A model generated the notes under the pieces. The model saw only the letters and a list, made by a program, of their open reading frames with translations. It did not search any database and was not told where the DNA came from. Of a DNA stretch of 64,000 nt, positions 27,339 to 38,467 are shown one piece after another; the stretch's first letter is position 1; each line of letters begins with the position of its first letter. The translations under genes and the position numbers were made by a program. The stretch comes from Nocardioides astragali. Its GTDB lineage: Bacteria > Actinomycetota > Actinomycetes > Propionibacteriales > Nocardioidaceae. The stretch covers positions 186,001 to 250,000 of the forward strand of contig NZ_JAFMZM010000005.1 of assembly GCF_024436375.1 (NCBI RefSeq), read 5' to 3'.

Positions 27339-29220
27339 ACCTGCGGAACCAGACCGTCGCGAGCGGCGGGACCACGATGTCGGCATACGCCGGCTGGCCG
27401 TGGTGGTCACCCTCGACGGCCGTGATCGAGCCGAGGTTGCCCACGCCCGAGCCGCCGTAGGCCTCCGCATCGGTGTTGAGGACCTCCGACCAGGTCCCGG
27501 CCGAGGGAAGGCCCAGGCGGAAGCCCTCGTGGGGCTGGCCCGCGAAGTTGGCCACGCAGACCAGGTCGGGCTGGCCGGGGGAGCGGCGCACGAACGTGAA
27601 GACGTTGCGACCCGCGTCGTTGGCGTCGATCCACCCGAAGCCGGCCGGGTCGTTGTCGCGACCCCACAGGGCACCGGAGTCCTTGTAGGTGGCGTTCATG
27701 TCGCGCACCATCGCGTGCACGCCGGCATGCTCCGGGTGCTCGAGCAGCCACCAGTCGAGCTCGCGGCTCTCGGCCCACTCCGACTCCTGGCCGAACTCGC
27801 AGCCCATGAAGAGCAGCTGCTTGCCCGGGTGCGCCCACATGTAGGCGAGGTAGGCCCGCAGGTTGGCCAGCTGCTTCCACCGGTCGCCCGGCATCTTGCG
27901 CAGCAGCGATCCCTTGCCGTGCACGACCTCGTCGTGGCTGATCGGCAGGACGTAGTTCTCCGCGAAGGCGTAGACGAGGGAGAACGTCATCTGGCCGTGG
28001 TGGTGGCTGCGGTAGAGCGGGTCCTTGGACGCGTAGTTGAGCGAGTCGTGCATCCAGCCCATGTTCCACTTGAAGCCGAAGCCCAGGCCGCCCTCGCTCG
28101 TCGGGCCGGTCACCCCCGGCCAGGCGGTGGACTCCTCGGCGATCGTGACGATGCCGGGCACGCGCTTGTAGACCGTGGCGTTCATCTCCTGGAGGAACTG
28201 CACGGCCTCCAGGTTCTCCCGCCCGCCGTGCTTGTTGGGCGACCACTCGCCGTGCTCGCGGGCGTAGTCGAGGTAGATCATCGAGGCCACGCCGTCCACG
28301 CGCAGGCCGTCGGCGTGGTACTCCTCGAGCCAGTAGACCGCGTTGGCGTAGAGGAAGTTGCGGACCTCGTGGCGGCCGAAGTTGAAGATGTGGGAGCCCC
28401 ACTCCTTGTGCCAGCCGCGCTGCGGGTTGGGGTCCTCGTAGAGCGGGGTCCCGTCGAAGCGGGCCAGCGCCCACTCGTCGGTGGCGAAGTGGCCGGGGAC
28501 CCAGTCGAGGATCACGCCGACCCCGGCCTGGTGGAGCCGGTCGATCAGGCGCTTGAGCCCGTCGGGGTCACCGAAGCGTGAGTCGGGCGCGAAGTAGGAC
28601 GTCACGTGGTAGCCCCACGAGCCGCCGAACGGATGCTGCATCACGGGCATGAACTCCACGTGCGTGAAGCCCAGGTCGGAGACGTAGGGCACGAGCGCGT
28701 CGGCGATCTCGTCCCACGTGTAGAGCTCGCCGGAGTAGTGCTTGCGCCACGAGGCCAGGTGGACCTCGTAGGTCGACATCGCCTCGTCCACCGGCTGGCT
28801 GTTGCGGCGCTTCTCCAGCCAGGCGTCGTCGCCCCACTCGTGCTGGGAGGCCCAGACCACGGAGGCGGAGCTCGGCGGCTTCTCGGCGTACTGGGCCAAC
28901 GGGTCGGCGCGGTCGGTCCACTGTCCGTCGGCGCCGCGCAGCCGGTACTTGTACTGCGCGCCGGTGCCCACGCCCTCGACGTGGGCGTGCCAGACCCCGG
29001 AGCCGTCGAGGCGGGTCATCGGGTGTGCCGCGCCGTCCCAGCCGGCCCACTCGCCGGCCACCTGGACCTCCATGGCGTTGGGGGCCCAGACGCGGAACGA
29101 GGTGCCGGACGTCGAGACCTGCGCCCCGAGGACCTTCCAGAGCTCCTCGTGGCGCCCTTCGCCGATCAGGTGCAGGTCGAGCTCACCGGGGGCTTGGTGC
29201 GTGTGGCTGATGTCGGTCAT
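27331..29220 (-). CDS. glgB: 1,4-alpha-glucan branching enzyme
   Basis: 629 residues of GH13 type. An N-terminal carbohydrate-binding/early-set domain (FRVWAPNAMEVQVAGEW) precedes the (beta/alpha)8 barrel with the Asp nucleophile in GLRVDGVASM (~307), the acid Glu in AEESTAW (~361) and SHDEV. It moves 1,4-linked ends to 1,6 branches in glycogen-like glucan. ATG 29220 follows GGGAGAG and overlaps the maltokinase stop as ATGA. It is the last gene of the glgE-treS-mak-glgB operon and ends in a 12-bp-stem hairpin. Confidence 0.96.
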   Translation of the reverse strand: MTDISHTHQAPGELDLHLIGEGRHEELWKVLGAQVSTSGTSFRVWAPNAMEVQVAGEWAGWDGAAHPMTRLDGSGVWHAHVEGVGTGAQYKYRLRGADGQWTDRADPLAQYAEKPPSSASVVWASQHEWGDDAWLEKRRNSQPVDEAMSTYEVHLASWRKHYSGELYTWDEIADALVPYVSDLGFTHVEFMPVMQHPFGGSWGYHVTSYFAPDSRFGDPDGLKRLIDRLHQAGVGVILDWVPGHFATDEWALARFDGTPLYEDPNPQRGWHKEWGSHIFNFGRHEVRNFLYANAVYWLEEYHADGLRVDGVASMIYLDYAREHGEWSPNKHGGRENLEAVQFLQEMNATVYKRVPGIVTIAEESTAWPGVTGPTSEGGLGFGFKWNMGWMHDSLNYASKDPLYRSHHHGQMTFSLVYAFAENYVLPISHDEVVHGKGSLLRKMPGDRWKQLANLRAYLAYMWAHPGKQLLFMGCEFGQESEWAESRELDWWLLEHPEHAGVHAMVRDMNATYKDSGALWGRDNDPAGFGWIDANDAGRNVFTFVRRSPGQPDLVCVANFAGQPHEGFRLGLPSAGTWSEVLNTDAEAYGGSGVGNLGSITAVEGDHHGQPAYADIVVPPLATVWFRRSS

Positions 29221-30647
29221 GTCGTCTCTCCCAACGCTGCCAGCGGGATGGACAGCCATCCCGGACGGTTGCGTGCTTCGTAGACCGCCTCGTAGACGAC
29301 CTTGTCTGCGAGATAGGCGTCGAGCAGGGTGCGGGCCGAGCTGCCCAGCTCCTCACCACGCTGCGTGGTGTAGGCCTCGAGGAACGCGGCGCGGTTGCGT
29401 GCCGCCCACTCCGAGGCCCGGTAGTTGCGCTGGTCGGCCTCGGGGCCGTCGCCGGACGCGGTCATGGCCACCACTCGCGGCGCGTAGTCGAAGGACCGGA
29501 TCATCCCGGCCACGTCACGCCACACCGAGTCGGGCTGCAGCCGGTCCGCGAGCGGCTTGGCGGGCTCGCCCTCGAAGTCGACGATCTTCCAGCCCCGCAC
29601 CGTGCGCAGGGTCTGGCCGAGGTGGAGGTCGCCGTGCACCTGCTGCACCTCGACCTGGTCGAGGCCACGCAGCTGGTCGTACGTCGCGCGCAGTCGCGTC
29701 CGGTGCTCCGCCAGGGCCGGTACGACGTCGAGGGCGGCGTCGAGCCGTCCCTCCATCGCTCCGGCCAGGTGGCCCAGGTCGGCGGCGTCGCGCTGCTCGA
29801 CGGGGAAGTGCGCGGCAAGGTCGGCGTGCACCTCGGCGAGGGCGACGCCGAGGCGGGCGGCCTCGGCCGCGAAGTCGCCACCGACCTCCTCGGCGTGCAG
29901 GTCGGCCTCCGCGAACAGGTTGCGCACGCTCGCGAGGGCCAGGTCCCACCCGTCGCTGGCCGTGCGCAGGAACTGCTGGAGCATCGCGAGCTGGAACGTG
30001 GTGCCGGTGTCCTCGTCGACCAGGTCGAGCCAGCCGTAGAGGGAGGCGACGTGCGTGGACCCGGCCTCGGTCAGCACCCGGTGGATCGCGACGTCGGGAT
30101 TCACGCCCGGGGTCACCTTGCGGAAGACCTTCATCAGCGAGTCCTCGCCGAAGGCGACCGAGGAGTTCGACTGCTCGCCCGAGAACAGCGTCGAGTGGGC
30201 CTCGACGTCCAGGTCGTGACCGGGGAGGCGGTGGAACTCGAGCTGTCCACGTACCGGGCTCGGGGGAGCGGCGAAGGCCGCCAGCCACAGCGCCATGGAC
30301 TCGCGGTCGTGCAGCGCGTCGTAGACGAACGCGTGACCGAAGTCCTCGTCGTCCCACTCGCCGATCAGGGCGTGGCTGATCCGCTCCTGCGGCTCGGCGT
30401 AGAACGCGAGGGGGAGCTGGTAGAGGTCGGTCTCGTCCTCGCCGTCCGTGGCATAGGTCACCTCGGCGAGGTCGATCACGACGTGCAGTTCGGGCGGCGG
30501 TTGCGCCGTCTGGCCCTCCCCGGTCGGACGTGGCAGCTCGCCCACCCGGCGCAGGCTGGTCAGCTCCCAGTCGCGACCCTTGCCGGCGAACCAGCGGGCC
30601 TGGGAGATCCAGCCCGTGATCTCGCTGGTGTGGTGCTCGGTGCTCAC
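29217..30647 (-). CDS. mak: Maltokinase
   Basis: 476 residues of the maltokinase (Pep2) type: an N-terminal cap (WISQARWFAGKGRDWELTSL) and a kinase fold with QVHGDLHLGQTL (catalytic loop) and KIVDFEGEPAKPLADR (metal-binding Asp and the activation region). It phosphorylates maltose with ATP to maltose-1-phosphate, the donor for GlgE. GTG 30647 overlaps the treS stop as GTGA, and its own stop overlaps glgB as ATGA, so translation is coupled in both directions. Confidence 0.95.
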   Translation of the reverse strand: MSTEHHTSEITGWISQARWFAGKGRDWELTSLRRVGELPRPTGEGQTAQPPPELHVVIDLAEVTYATDGEDETDLYQLPLAFYAEPQERISHALIGEWDDEDFGHAFVYDALHDRESMALWLAAFAAPPSPVRGQLEFHRLPGHDLDVEAHSTLFSGEQSNSSVAFGEDSLMKVFRKVTPGVNPDVAIHRVLTEAGSTHVASLYGWLDLVDEDTGTTFQLAMLQQFLRTASDGWDLALASVRNLFAEADLHAEEVGGDFAAEAARLGVALAEVHADLAAHFPVEQRDAADLGHLAGAMEGRLDAALDVVPALAEHRTRLRATYDQLRGLDQVEVQQVHGDLHLGQTLRTVRGWKIVDFEGEPAKPLADRLQPDSVWRDVAGMIRSFDYAPRVVAMTASGDGPEADQRNYRASEWAARNRAAFLEAYTTQRGEELGSSARTLLDAYLADKVVYEAVYEARNRPGWLSIPLAALGETT

Positions 30648-32427
30648 GGCTCCACCCCCGACGTCGTCGGGTCGGTGAGCCTCAGCCAGAGGAAGCCGTA
30701 GCCACCGAGGGTCAGGAGGTAGGGCAGCTCGCCGACGGCCGGGAAGGGCACCCCGCCGAGCAGCTCCACCGGGACCATGCCCTCCCAGTGCCGCAGGTCC
30801 AGCTCCACGGGCTGGGGGAAGCGGGAGAGGTTGTTGACGCACAGGATCACGTCGCGTTCCGACGCCTGCCCTGAGTCTGTCGAAGGGTCGTGCTCGCGGA
30901 TGTAGGACAGCACGCTCGGGTTGGAGCCGCCGAGGTCGACGAAGTCACCCAGGCCGAACGCCGGGTGCCGCCGCCGCGCGTGCACGAGCCGCCGGGTCCA
31001 GTGCAGCAGTGAGGAGGTGTTCTCCAACTGCGCCTCGACGTTGACGGACTGGTAGCCGTAGATCGGGTCCTGGACGGCTGGCAGGTGGAGCTTCCCCGGC
31101 GTGGCGGAGGAGAAGCCGGCGTTGCGGTCGGGCGTCCACTGCATCGGCGTACGCACTCCGTCGCGGTCACCGAGCCAGATGTTGTCGCCCATGCCGATCT
31201 CATCGCCGTAGTAGAGGACCGGAGAGCCCGGCAGCGAGAGGAGGAGAGCGGTGAAGAGCTCCATCCGGTTGACGTCGTTGTCGAGGAGGGGCGCGAGACG
31301 GCGGCGAATGCCGATGTTGGCCTTCATGCGCGGGTCGTGGGCGTACTCGGACCACATGTAGTCGCGGTCCTCGTCGGTGACCATCTCGAGGGTGAGCTCG
31401 TCGTGGTTGCGCAGGAAGATGCCCCACTGGCAGCCCTCGGGGATCGGCGGGGTCTGCTCGAGGATCTCGGAGATCGGGAACCGCGACTCCCGACGCACCG
31501 CCATGAAGATGCGCGGCATCACCGGGAAGTGGAAGGCCATGTGGCACTCGGTGCCGATCCAGCGTCCGTCGTCGGTCTTCTCGGGGCCGAAGTACTCGAC
31601 CACGTCGGCCGGCCACTGGTTGGCCTCGCACAGCAGGACGCGTCCGGGGTAGTGCTCGTCGACGAACCGGCGGCACTTCTTCAGGAAGTCGTGCGTCTCG
31701 GGCAGGTTCTCGCCGTTGGTGCCGGGCCGCTCGTAGAGGTAGGGCACGGCGTCGAGGCGGAAGCCGTCAAGGCCCATGTCGAGCCAGAACGCCATCGCGT
31801 CGAGCATCGCGTCGTGGACCTTGGGGTTGTCGAAGTTGAGGTCCGGCTGGTGGTGGAAGAAGCGGTGCCAGAAGTACTGCTGGCGCACCGGGTCCCACGT
31901 CCAGTTGGACGGCTCGGTGTCGACGAAGATCACCCGGGCGTCCTGGTAGAGCTCGTCGGTGTCGGACCAGACGTAGAAGTCGCCGTAGGGGCCGTCCGGG
32001 TCGCTGCGACTGGCCTGGAACCACGGGTGGGCGTCACTGGTGTGGTTCATGACGAAGTCGATGATCACCCGGATGCCGCGCTGGTGGCAGGCGTCGATGA
32101 ACTCGTGGAAGTCGTCCACCGTGCCGCACTCGGGGAGGATGTTGTTGTAGTCGGCGACGTCGTAGCCGCCGTCGCGCAGGGGCGAGGTGAAGAACGGCGG
32201 CACCCAGAGGCAGTCCACGCCGAGCCACTCCAGGTAGTCGAGCTTCTCGATGAGGCCTTTGAAGTCCCCGGTGCCGTCACCGTTGGAGTCGCGGAACGAC
32301 CGGACCAGCACCTCGTAGAAGACCGCCGTGCGGAACCAGTCGGGTTCCGCGTTCAGCACCGCCGTCGCCGCTCCGGCGTCCCTGGGCATCTGGGCCGATG
32401 TGAGGTGTGCTGACGAGAGCTGGTCGG

Positions 32428-32431
<4 letters not shown>
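30644..32431 (-). CDS. treS: Trehalose synthase (maltose-forming) carrying a repeat-derived loop
   Basis: 595 residues of GH13. The Asp nucleophile is in GFRLDAVPYLYE (~225) and the acid Glu in LLCEANQWP (~267). It interconverts trehalose and maltose. TTG 32431 is chosen: AGGAGG lies 5 nt before it, and it overlaps the glgE stop as TTGA. ATG 32382 (MPRDAG) is the alternative. Near residue ~515 the loop between SYIREHD and RDVILCVNN carries PSTDSGQASE, encoded by a REP-like sequence (30864-30887) and absent from usual family members as recalled. Confidence 0.94.
30864..30887. repeat. Short REP-like element inserted in frame in treS
   Basis: CCCTTCGACAGACTCAGGG plus GCAGGC on the minus strand. 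Similar CCCTTCGAC...CTCAGGG words recur as dispersed elements in many high-GC genomes. The insertion preserves the treS frame and adds a Ser/Thr/Asp/Gln-rich loop between two conserved segments. The exact ends are uncertain by a few bases. Confidence 0.6.
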
Positions 32432-34422
<1,991 letters not shown>

Positions 34423-34463
34423 GACCCCACACTTGCGAACCCGTCTCCCGTGCGCAAGCCGAC

Positions 34464-34512
34464 CGCGGCCGAGGCCACCCCTTGGGACGACCCGTGGGGT
34501 GGCTCGGCCGCG
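34464..34512 (-). terminator. Strong terminator hairpin between the M36 peptidase and glgE
   Basis: An ~18-bp GC stem with one bulge: CGCGGCCGAGGCCACCCC pairs with GGGGTGGCTCGGCCGCG around a 14-base loop. It starts 15 bp past the peptidase stop on the minus strand. Confidence 0.85.
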
Positions 34513-34526
34513 GCGCGCCGCCTGCG

Positions 34527-37500
34527 TCAGCTGCGCGAGCGGCTGCCGGAGACGGTGATGGACCGCAGACGGGTCTTCGACGACACGAACGCCTTCGGGT
34601 CTGCGGGCACGAAGCGCACCCGCACCGTGTTGCGCCCCTGGCGCAGGACCGCCTTCGGCACGCGGACGCGAGCGGTGCCGTCCGCCGTCCTCACGACCTT
34701 CCAAGTGCGCTTGTTGATCCGCACCACGAACTTCCCGGGCTCCGTGTCCACGGCCGAACGCACCGACAGGAACAGGACGGGAGCGGGCTTCTGCCGTGTC
34801 TGGTAGGCCCGCTTGACGATCATGCGCGTGCGGGTGCGTACGGCGGCCGCGGTGCCGGTCTCCGCGCCGGCGCCGGTGCCGGTGCCCGTGCCCGTACCGG
34901 TGCCCGTGCCGGTCCCGGTGCCCGTCCCCGTGCCGGTCCCGGGCTGGGTGGGCTGCTGCGGCAGCGCGGCGTTCTCGGCGAAGACCTGCAGCTCGGAGGC
35001 GTGGACGATCGTGCCGCGGTCGGAGCCCTCCTTGCAGTCGGTCAGGACGGTCGCGCTCGCGGTCTGCTGGCCGGCGTACGCCTCCTGCCCGGTGCACTGG
35101 TTCTCCAACGTGACCAGCCGGACGGCAGCCGCCGCGGTGTCGGGCACGTCGAACTCGCGCATGGTCAGCGTCGGCGCCACCGGTCGGGGCAGCTCGCTGG
35201 GGAACGCATCGGCGGGCGAGGTGTAGAACCGCGTCCAGGTGGCGTCACCCGAGGCACAGCTCGCGGTGCAGGCCTCGAGGGCAAACTGGCGCAGCGCCGT
35301 GAAGCGCGAGCCCGAGTCCGGGTCGTCCTGCGCCAGCGGGATGTCCGTCGGTGAGGCGGGGGCCGGTGTGAGGTAGGCGCTCACCTGGACCCGCTTGACC
35401 GTGCTGACGTCGCCGGCGAGGTCGACGGCGACCGAGGGGTTGGACTCGTCGACCTGCGCCTCCGTGACGCCGCCCCAGTTCGTGGCCTCGGTGCCGTCGA
35501 TGAGCGCCTCGGGGTTGAGGGAGCCCTCGGTGGAGCCGATGACGGTCGCCCCGGCCGCGGCGCCGGCCAGGTTGACCACGTCGCCGAGCGTCTCGGTCCG
35601 CGAGCTCCCGTCGGCGAGGACGGTCATGGTCCAGCGCGTGAACCCGCGGTCCTCGGAAACCGCAAGCATGTCGTAGGTGCCGGGGGTGAACGCCGCGCTG
35701 GCGCCCAGGTCGGTGGCCGGATCGGTGTCGGCCACCGGGGTCACCCGGGCCTCGTAGTCACCGACGTAGATCCTGGCCTTGCCCGTCGTGGCGAAGGTGA
35801 TCGTGGAGTTCGGACCCGCCGGGGTCGCGAAGCTCGGCGTCGGCTCGTGGTCGTCGGCGTCGACGACCGAGGCGCCGGCGCCCATGCCACGTCGGGCGAA
35901 CGCCGCCCACATGACGTCCCTGTTGGCGCCGCCGAAGCGCATCTGGTCGGCCGCGATCATCGCGTCGCGGGCGTCCAGCATCGAGGTCGCACCCTGCTGG
36001 AGCAGGAAGGCGTCGAACATCAGCTGGACCCAGCGACGGTTGCCGGGGCAGGCGTCGGCCGGGCGAGGGGTGCTCGTCGCGGTGGCGTCCGCGCACTGCA
36101 GCTGCAGGGCCGTGTCGGCGTACGGGAACTGGGCGTCGTACTTCTCGACGAGGGCCTGGCGGACCTCCCACATCGTGCCGTTCCAGATCTCGCCGTCGGC
36201 GTGGACCTCGGGCCCGGTGCTGTCGAACCCGTAGTCGGAGAAGTTCAACGGGTTCTCGTCGATGGAGTAGTCACGGATCGCGGTCTCGGTGTTGCCGGTG
36301 GCGTACGCGCCGACCGCCCAGACGTTGCCTCCGTTGCTGTAGCCGTGCGCGAACTGGTACTCGCCGGCGACCAGGTCGCTCCACGACTCGCCCATCGCGC
36401 CACCCTGCTCCGAGGTCAGGCCCTCGTCGGGGCCGGCGACCATGCGGTTGCTGATGGCGTGGGTGTACTCGTGGCCGACGATGCCCATGTCGAGGCCGCC
36501 GTCGGTGCACGGGGCGTAGAAGGCACCGGCGATCGGCTCGAAGAGGTACTGGTTGGTGATGCCGGGCGTGCCGTCCTGCAGCGTGACCTGGTTGGCGTTG
36601 TCACGGCCGAGGAAGCTCGGGCTGCCGCCGGAGACGGCGCCGGCTTGCGCGTTGCCGATCTCCTGGTCGCCCCCGACGCCGCCGCGGCTGCCGTTGTCGA
36701 GCTGCAGGTTGTAGTTCTCCTCGGTGAAGCCGAGGTAGTAGGAGTAGTCGTGCATCCGGTTGTGCGCGGCGAACAGGTTGCCGACCGAGGCGTTGATGTC
36801 GTTGCCCCCCGGGGTGAGCTCGGCGACGTCACACCGGGTGTTGTTCCAGCGGTCCTCGAACTCCTCGGTGTACTCCCGCGTCGGGGAGACCGGCGCCTGC
36901 GCCAGCCCGCCGGGCGTCAGGGGACTCGTCCAGGCCTCATGGGTGTTGGCGTTGTTGCCGACGGTGGTGAAGGTCGGCAGCGCGCCGATGGTGTCCCAAG
37001 GGCCGAAGGCGGCCACGTTGGCGAGCGCGCCGGGCGGGGTGGCGCAGGCCGGGTCGGCCAGCTTCCAGCAGCCGACGACCGAGTTGCTCGGCGTCTCGTC
37101 GGGGGAGTCGAGCGTCGGGTTGGCGGTGAAGTAGCGCCACATCGGGTTGCCCGTCAGGTCGCCGGTGCCTGGAGCGGCTGCGTCGCTCGTGCTCACCGCG
37201 AGGGCGTACTGACCGACGATGACGGTGCCGGGCTCGAACTCACAGACCTGGAGCGAGTACGTGCCGCCCGGGATGCTCGGCGCGGCGTACTGGAGGGCCT
37301 CCGGGTTGGTGGCGAGGTCCTGCGAGGTGAGCAGGGTCGAGCCCCTGAACAGCTTGAGGACGAAGTCGTCCGAGGGCGACCCGGTGGCCAGGGCGTTGAT
37401 CTGCCGGGTCAGGTCGTCCTCGAGGTCGAACGGGTGCTTGGGGCCGCACCCGGTCGTGAGGTCGACCGAGCCGGTGAAGATGTCGTTGTAGGCGAAGTTC

Positions 37501-38375
37501 TCCGTCTTGTTGTGCCGGGCGAGCACCTCGCCGGTGACCGCGTCGACGAGGCTGGTGAAGGCGAGGGAGGCGCCCCCGACGACGTTGACAACGTTGGCCT
37601 CGAGGACCGGTCGGACGGAACCGTCGGCCATCGGGAGTGCGCGGAGCCGGACCTGCTGCTCCTGCGCGAAGCCCGGGACGACGAGGCGGGTCCAGCCGCC
37701 GCTGACGGTCGTGGTGATCTCGGCGACTCGGTCGGAGGGCACACCGACGGAGAGGTCGGTGGCCGCCTTCAGCCAGCCCTGCAGCGGCGTGAGCGTGGCC
37801 TGCGGCATCGCGCCGGTCGTCCGCGCGAGGGAGGAGGAGACGTAGGCGACCTTGCCGTCGGCCACGCCGACGGTGACCAGTCCGCCGAGCGCTGCGGCGA
37901 CGCCGCCGAACTCCTGGCGGAAGAGCACGGCCCGGGCGTCGGACTGCGCGAGCTTCTGCGCGCTGACGAGGGCGAGCCCGTCGACGTCTGACGACGTCAT
38001 CCCGAACGCCGCCGCGTGGTCACGCAGCCAGCCGCGGGCTCCGTCGGCCGGGGCACCGGGCGCCGCGCCGAGCGTGCCGTCGGAGGGCAGGATCGAGGCG
38101 GGGGTGCCGAGCTGGTTCCAGCGTGCCGTCACGTCCCCCAGCGCGGCGACGGCCTGGCGCTGCAGCTGGGTCGGGACGGCGGTGCCGCGTGCGTCGATGT
38201 CACGCGGGCCGGCGAGCGGGTCACCGAGCGTGCGGACGTCGGCCGGGGCCGGGCCGGGGGTGATCGTCTCGGGCTCGGCGGTGGCCGGCACGGGGATCAT
38301 GGCGAAGGTGGAGATCGCAAGGAGCGACACGGCCGCGAGGGTGATGCGACCGGAACGGGTGCGGGGCAAGGTCAT
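34527..38375 (-). CDS. Secreted M36 (fungalysin-type) metallopeptidase
   Basis: 1282 residues. A signal peptide (ITLAAVSLLAISTFAMIPVPATA) and an FTP-like propeptide precede the M36 catalytic domain with Zn motif HEYTHAISNR (Glu the general base) and the third ligand in GESWSD. Beyond ~870 come beta-sandwich regions, a Cys-containing discoidin-like part, then an ~11-unit Gly-Thr linker and a C-terminal Ig-like module. Maturation by loss of the propeptide is expected. The length is about twice the core peptidase. ATG 38375 is the start. It is divergent from glgP and ends in a strong hairpin. Confidence 0.9.
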   Translation of the reverse strand: MTLPRTRSGRITLAAVSLLAISTFAMIPVPATAEPETITPGPAPADVRTLGDPLAGPRDIDARGTAVPTQLQRQAVAALGDVTARWNQLGTPASILPSDGTLGAAPGAPADGARGWLRDHAAAFGMTSSDVDGLALVSAQKLAQSDARAVLFRQEFGGVAAALGGLVTVGVADGKVAYVSSSLARTTGAMPQATLTPLQGWLKAATDLSVGVPSDRVAEITTTVSGGWTRLVVPGFAQEQQVRLRALPMADGSVRPVLEANVVNVVGGASLAFTSLVDAVTGEVLARHNKTENFAYNDIFTGSVDLTTGCGPKHPFDLEDDLTRQINALATGSPSDDFVLKLFRGSTLLTSQDLATNPEALQYAAPSIPGGTYSLQVCEFEPGTVIVGQYALAVSTSDAAAPGTGDLTGNPMWRYFTANPTLDSPDETPSNSVVGCWKLADPACATPPGALANVAAFGPWDTIGALPTFTTVGNNANTHEAWTSPLTPGGLAQAPVSPTREYTEEFEDRWNNTRCDVAELTPGGNDINASVGNLFAAHNRMHDYSYYLGFTEENYNLQLDNGSRGGVGGDQEIGNAQAGAVSGGSPSFLGRDNANQVTLQDGTPGITNQYLFEPIAGAFYAPCTDGGLDMGIVGHEYTHAISNRMVAGPDEGLTSEQGGAMGESWSDLVAGEYQFAHGYSNGGNVWAVGAYATGNTETAIRDYSIDENPLNFSDYGFDSTGPEVHADGEIWNGTMWEVRQALVEKYDAQFPYADTALQLQCADATATSTPRPADACPGNRRWVQLMFDAFLLQQGATSMLDARDAMIAADQMRFGGANRDVMWAAFARRGMGAGASVVDADDHEPTPSFATPAGPNSTITFATTGKARIYVGDYEARVTPVADTDPATDLGASAAFTPGTYDMLAVSEDRGFTRWTMTVLADGSSRTETLGDVVNLAGAAAGATVIGSTEGSLNPEALIDGTEATNWGGVTEAQVDESNPSVAVDLAGDVSTVKRVQVSAYLTPAPASPTDIPLAQDDPDSGSRFTALRQFALEACTASCASGDATWTRFYTSPADAFPSELPRPVAPTLTMREFDVPDTAAAAVRLVTLENQCTGQEAYAGQQTASATVLTDCKEGSDRGTIVHASELQVFAENAALPQQPTQPGTGTGTGTGTGTGTGTGTGTGTGAGAETGTAAAVRTRTRMIVKRAYQTRQKPAPVLFLSVRSAVDTEPGKFVVRINKRTWKVVRTADGTARVRVPKAVLRQGRNTVRVRFVPADPKAFVSSKTRLRSITVSGSRSRS
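34875..34940. repeat. Hexanucleotide repeat encoding a Gly-Thr linker
   Basis: About eleven imperfect hexamers (GGN-ACN on the coding strand) give (Gly-Thr)11 between the peptidase body and its C-terminal Ig-like module. Such arrays vary in length by slippage. Confidence 0.8.
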
Positions 38376-38396
38376 GCCGCAACAACTGTGAAAGCT

Positions 38397-38406
38397 ACTC
38401 GCGAGT
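38397..38406. promoter_or_regulatory. Palindrome between the M36 and glgP genes
   Basis: ACTCGCGAGT is a perfect 10-bp palindrome within an imperfect 18-bp one, halfway between the divergent peptidase (38375) and glgP (38468) starts. It may be an operator; no assigned regulator. Confidence 0.35.
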
Positions 38407-38430
38407 TATGCAGGCCACAGCTCCGATGGG

Positions 38431-38459
38431 TTGGATCGTTAAAAGAAATGCCCTAGCGT
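38431..38459 (+). promoter_or_regulatory. Promoter of glgP, leaderless mRNA
   Basis: TTGGAT (38431-38436), 17 bp, then TAGCGT (38454-38459). The expected start point is GTG 38468 or one base before it, so no 5' leader is present. Confidence 0.6.
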
Positions 38460-38467
38460 GCTCGATC

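Noticed and set aside
31085..32413. Long plus-strand frame opposite treS
   Set aside because: Val/Glu/His-rich product with no domain; the opposite strand carries TreS with all catalytic residues.
34875..34940. CRISPR-like or regulatory array at the hexamer repeat
   Set aside because: Period 6 with in-frame Gly-Thr coding is a protein linker; no spacers are present.
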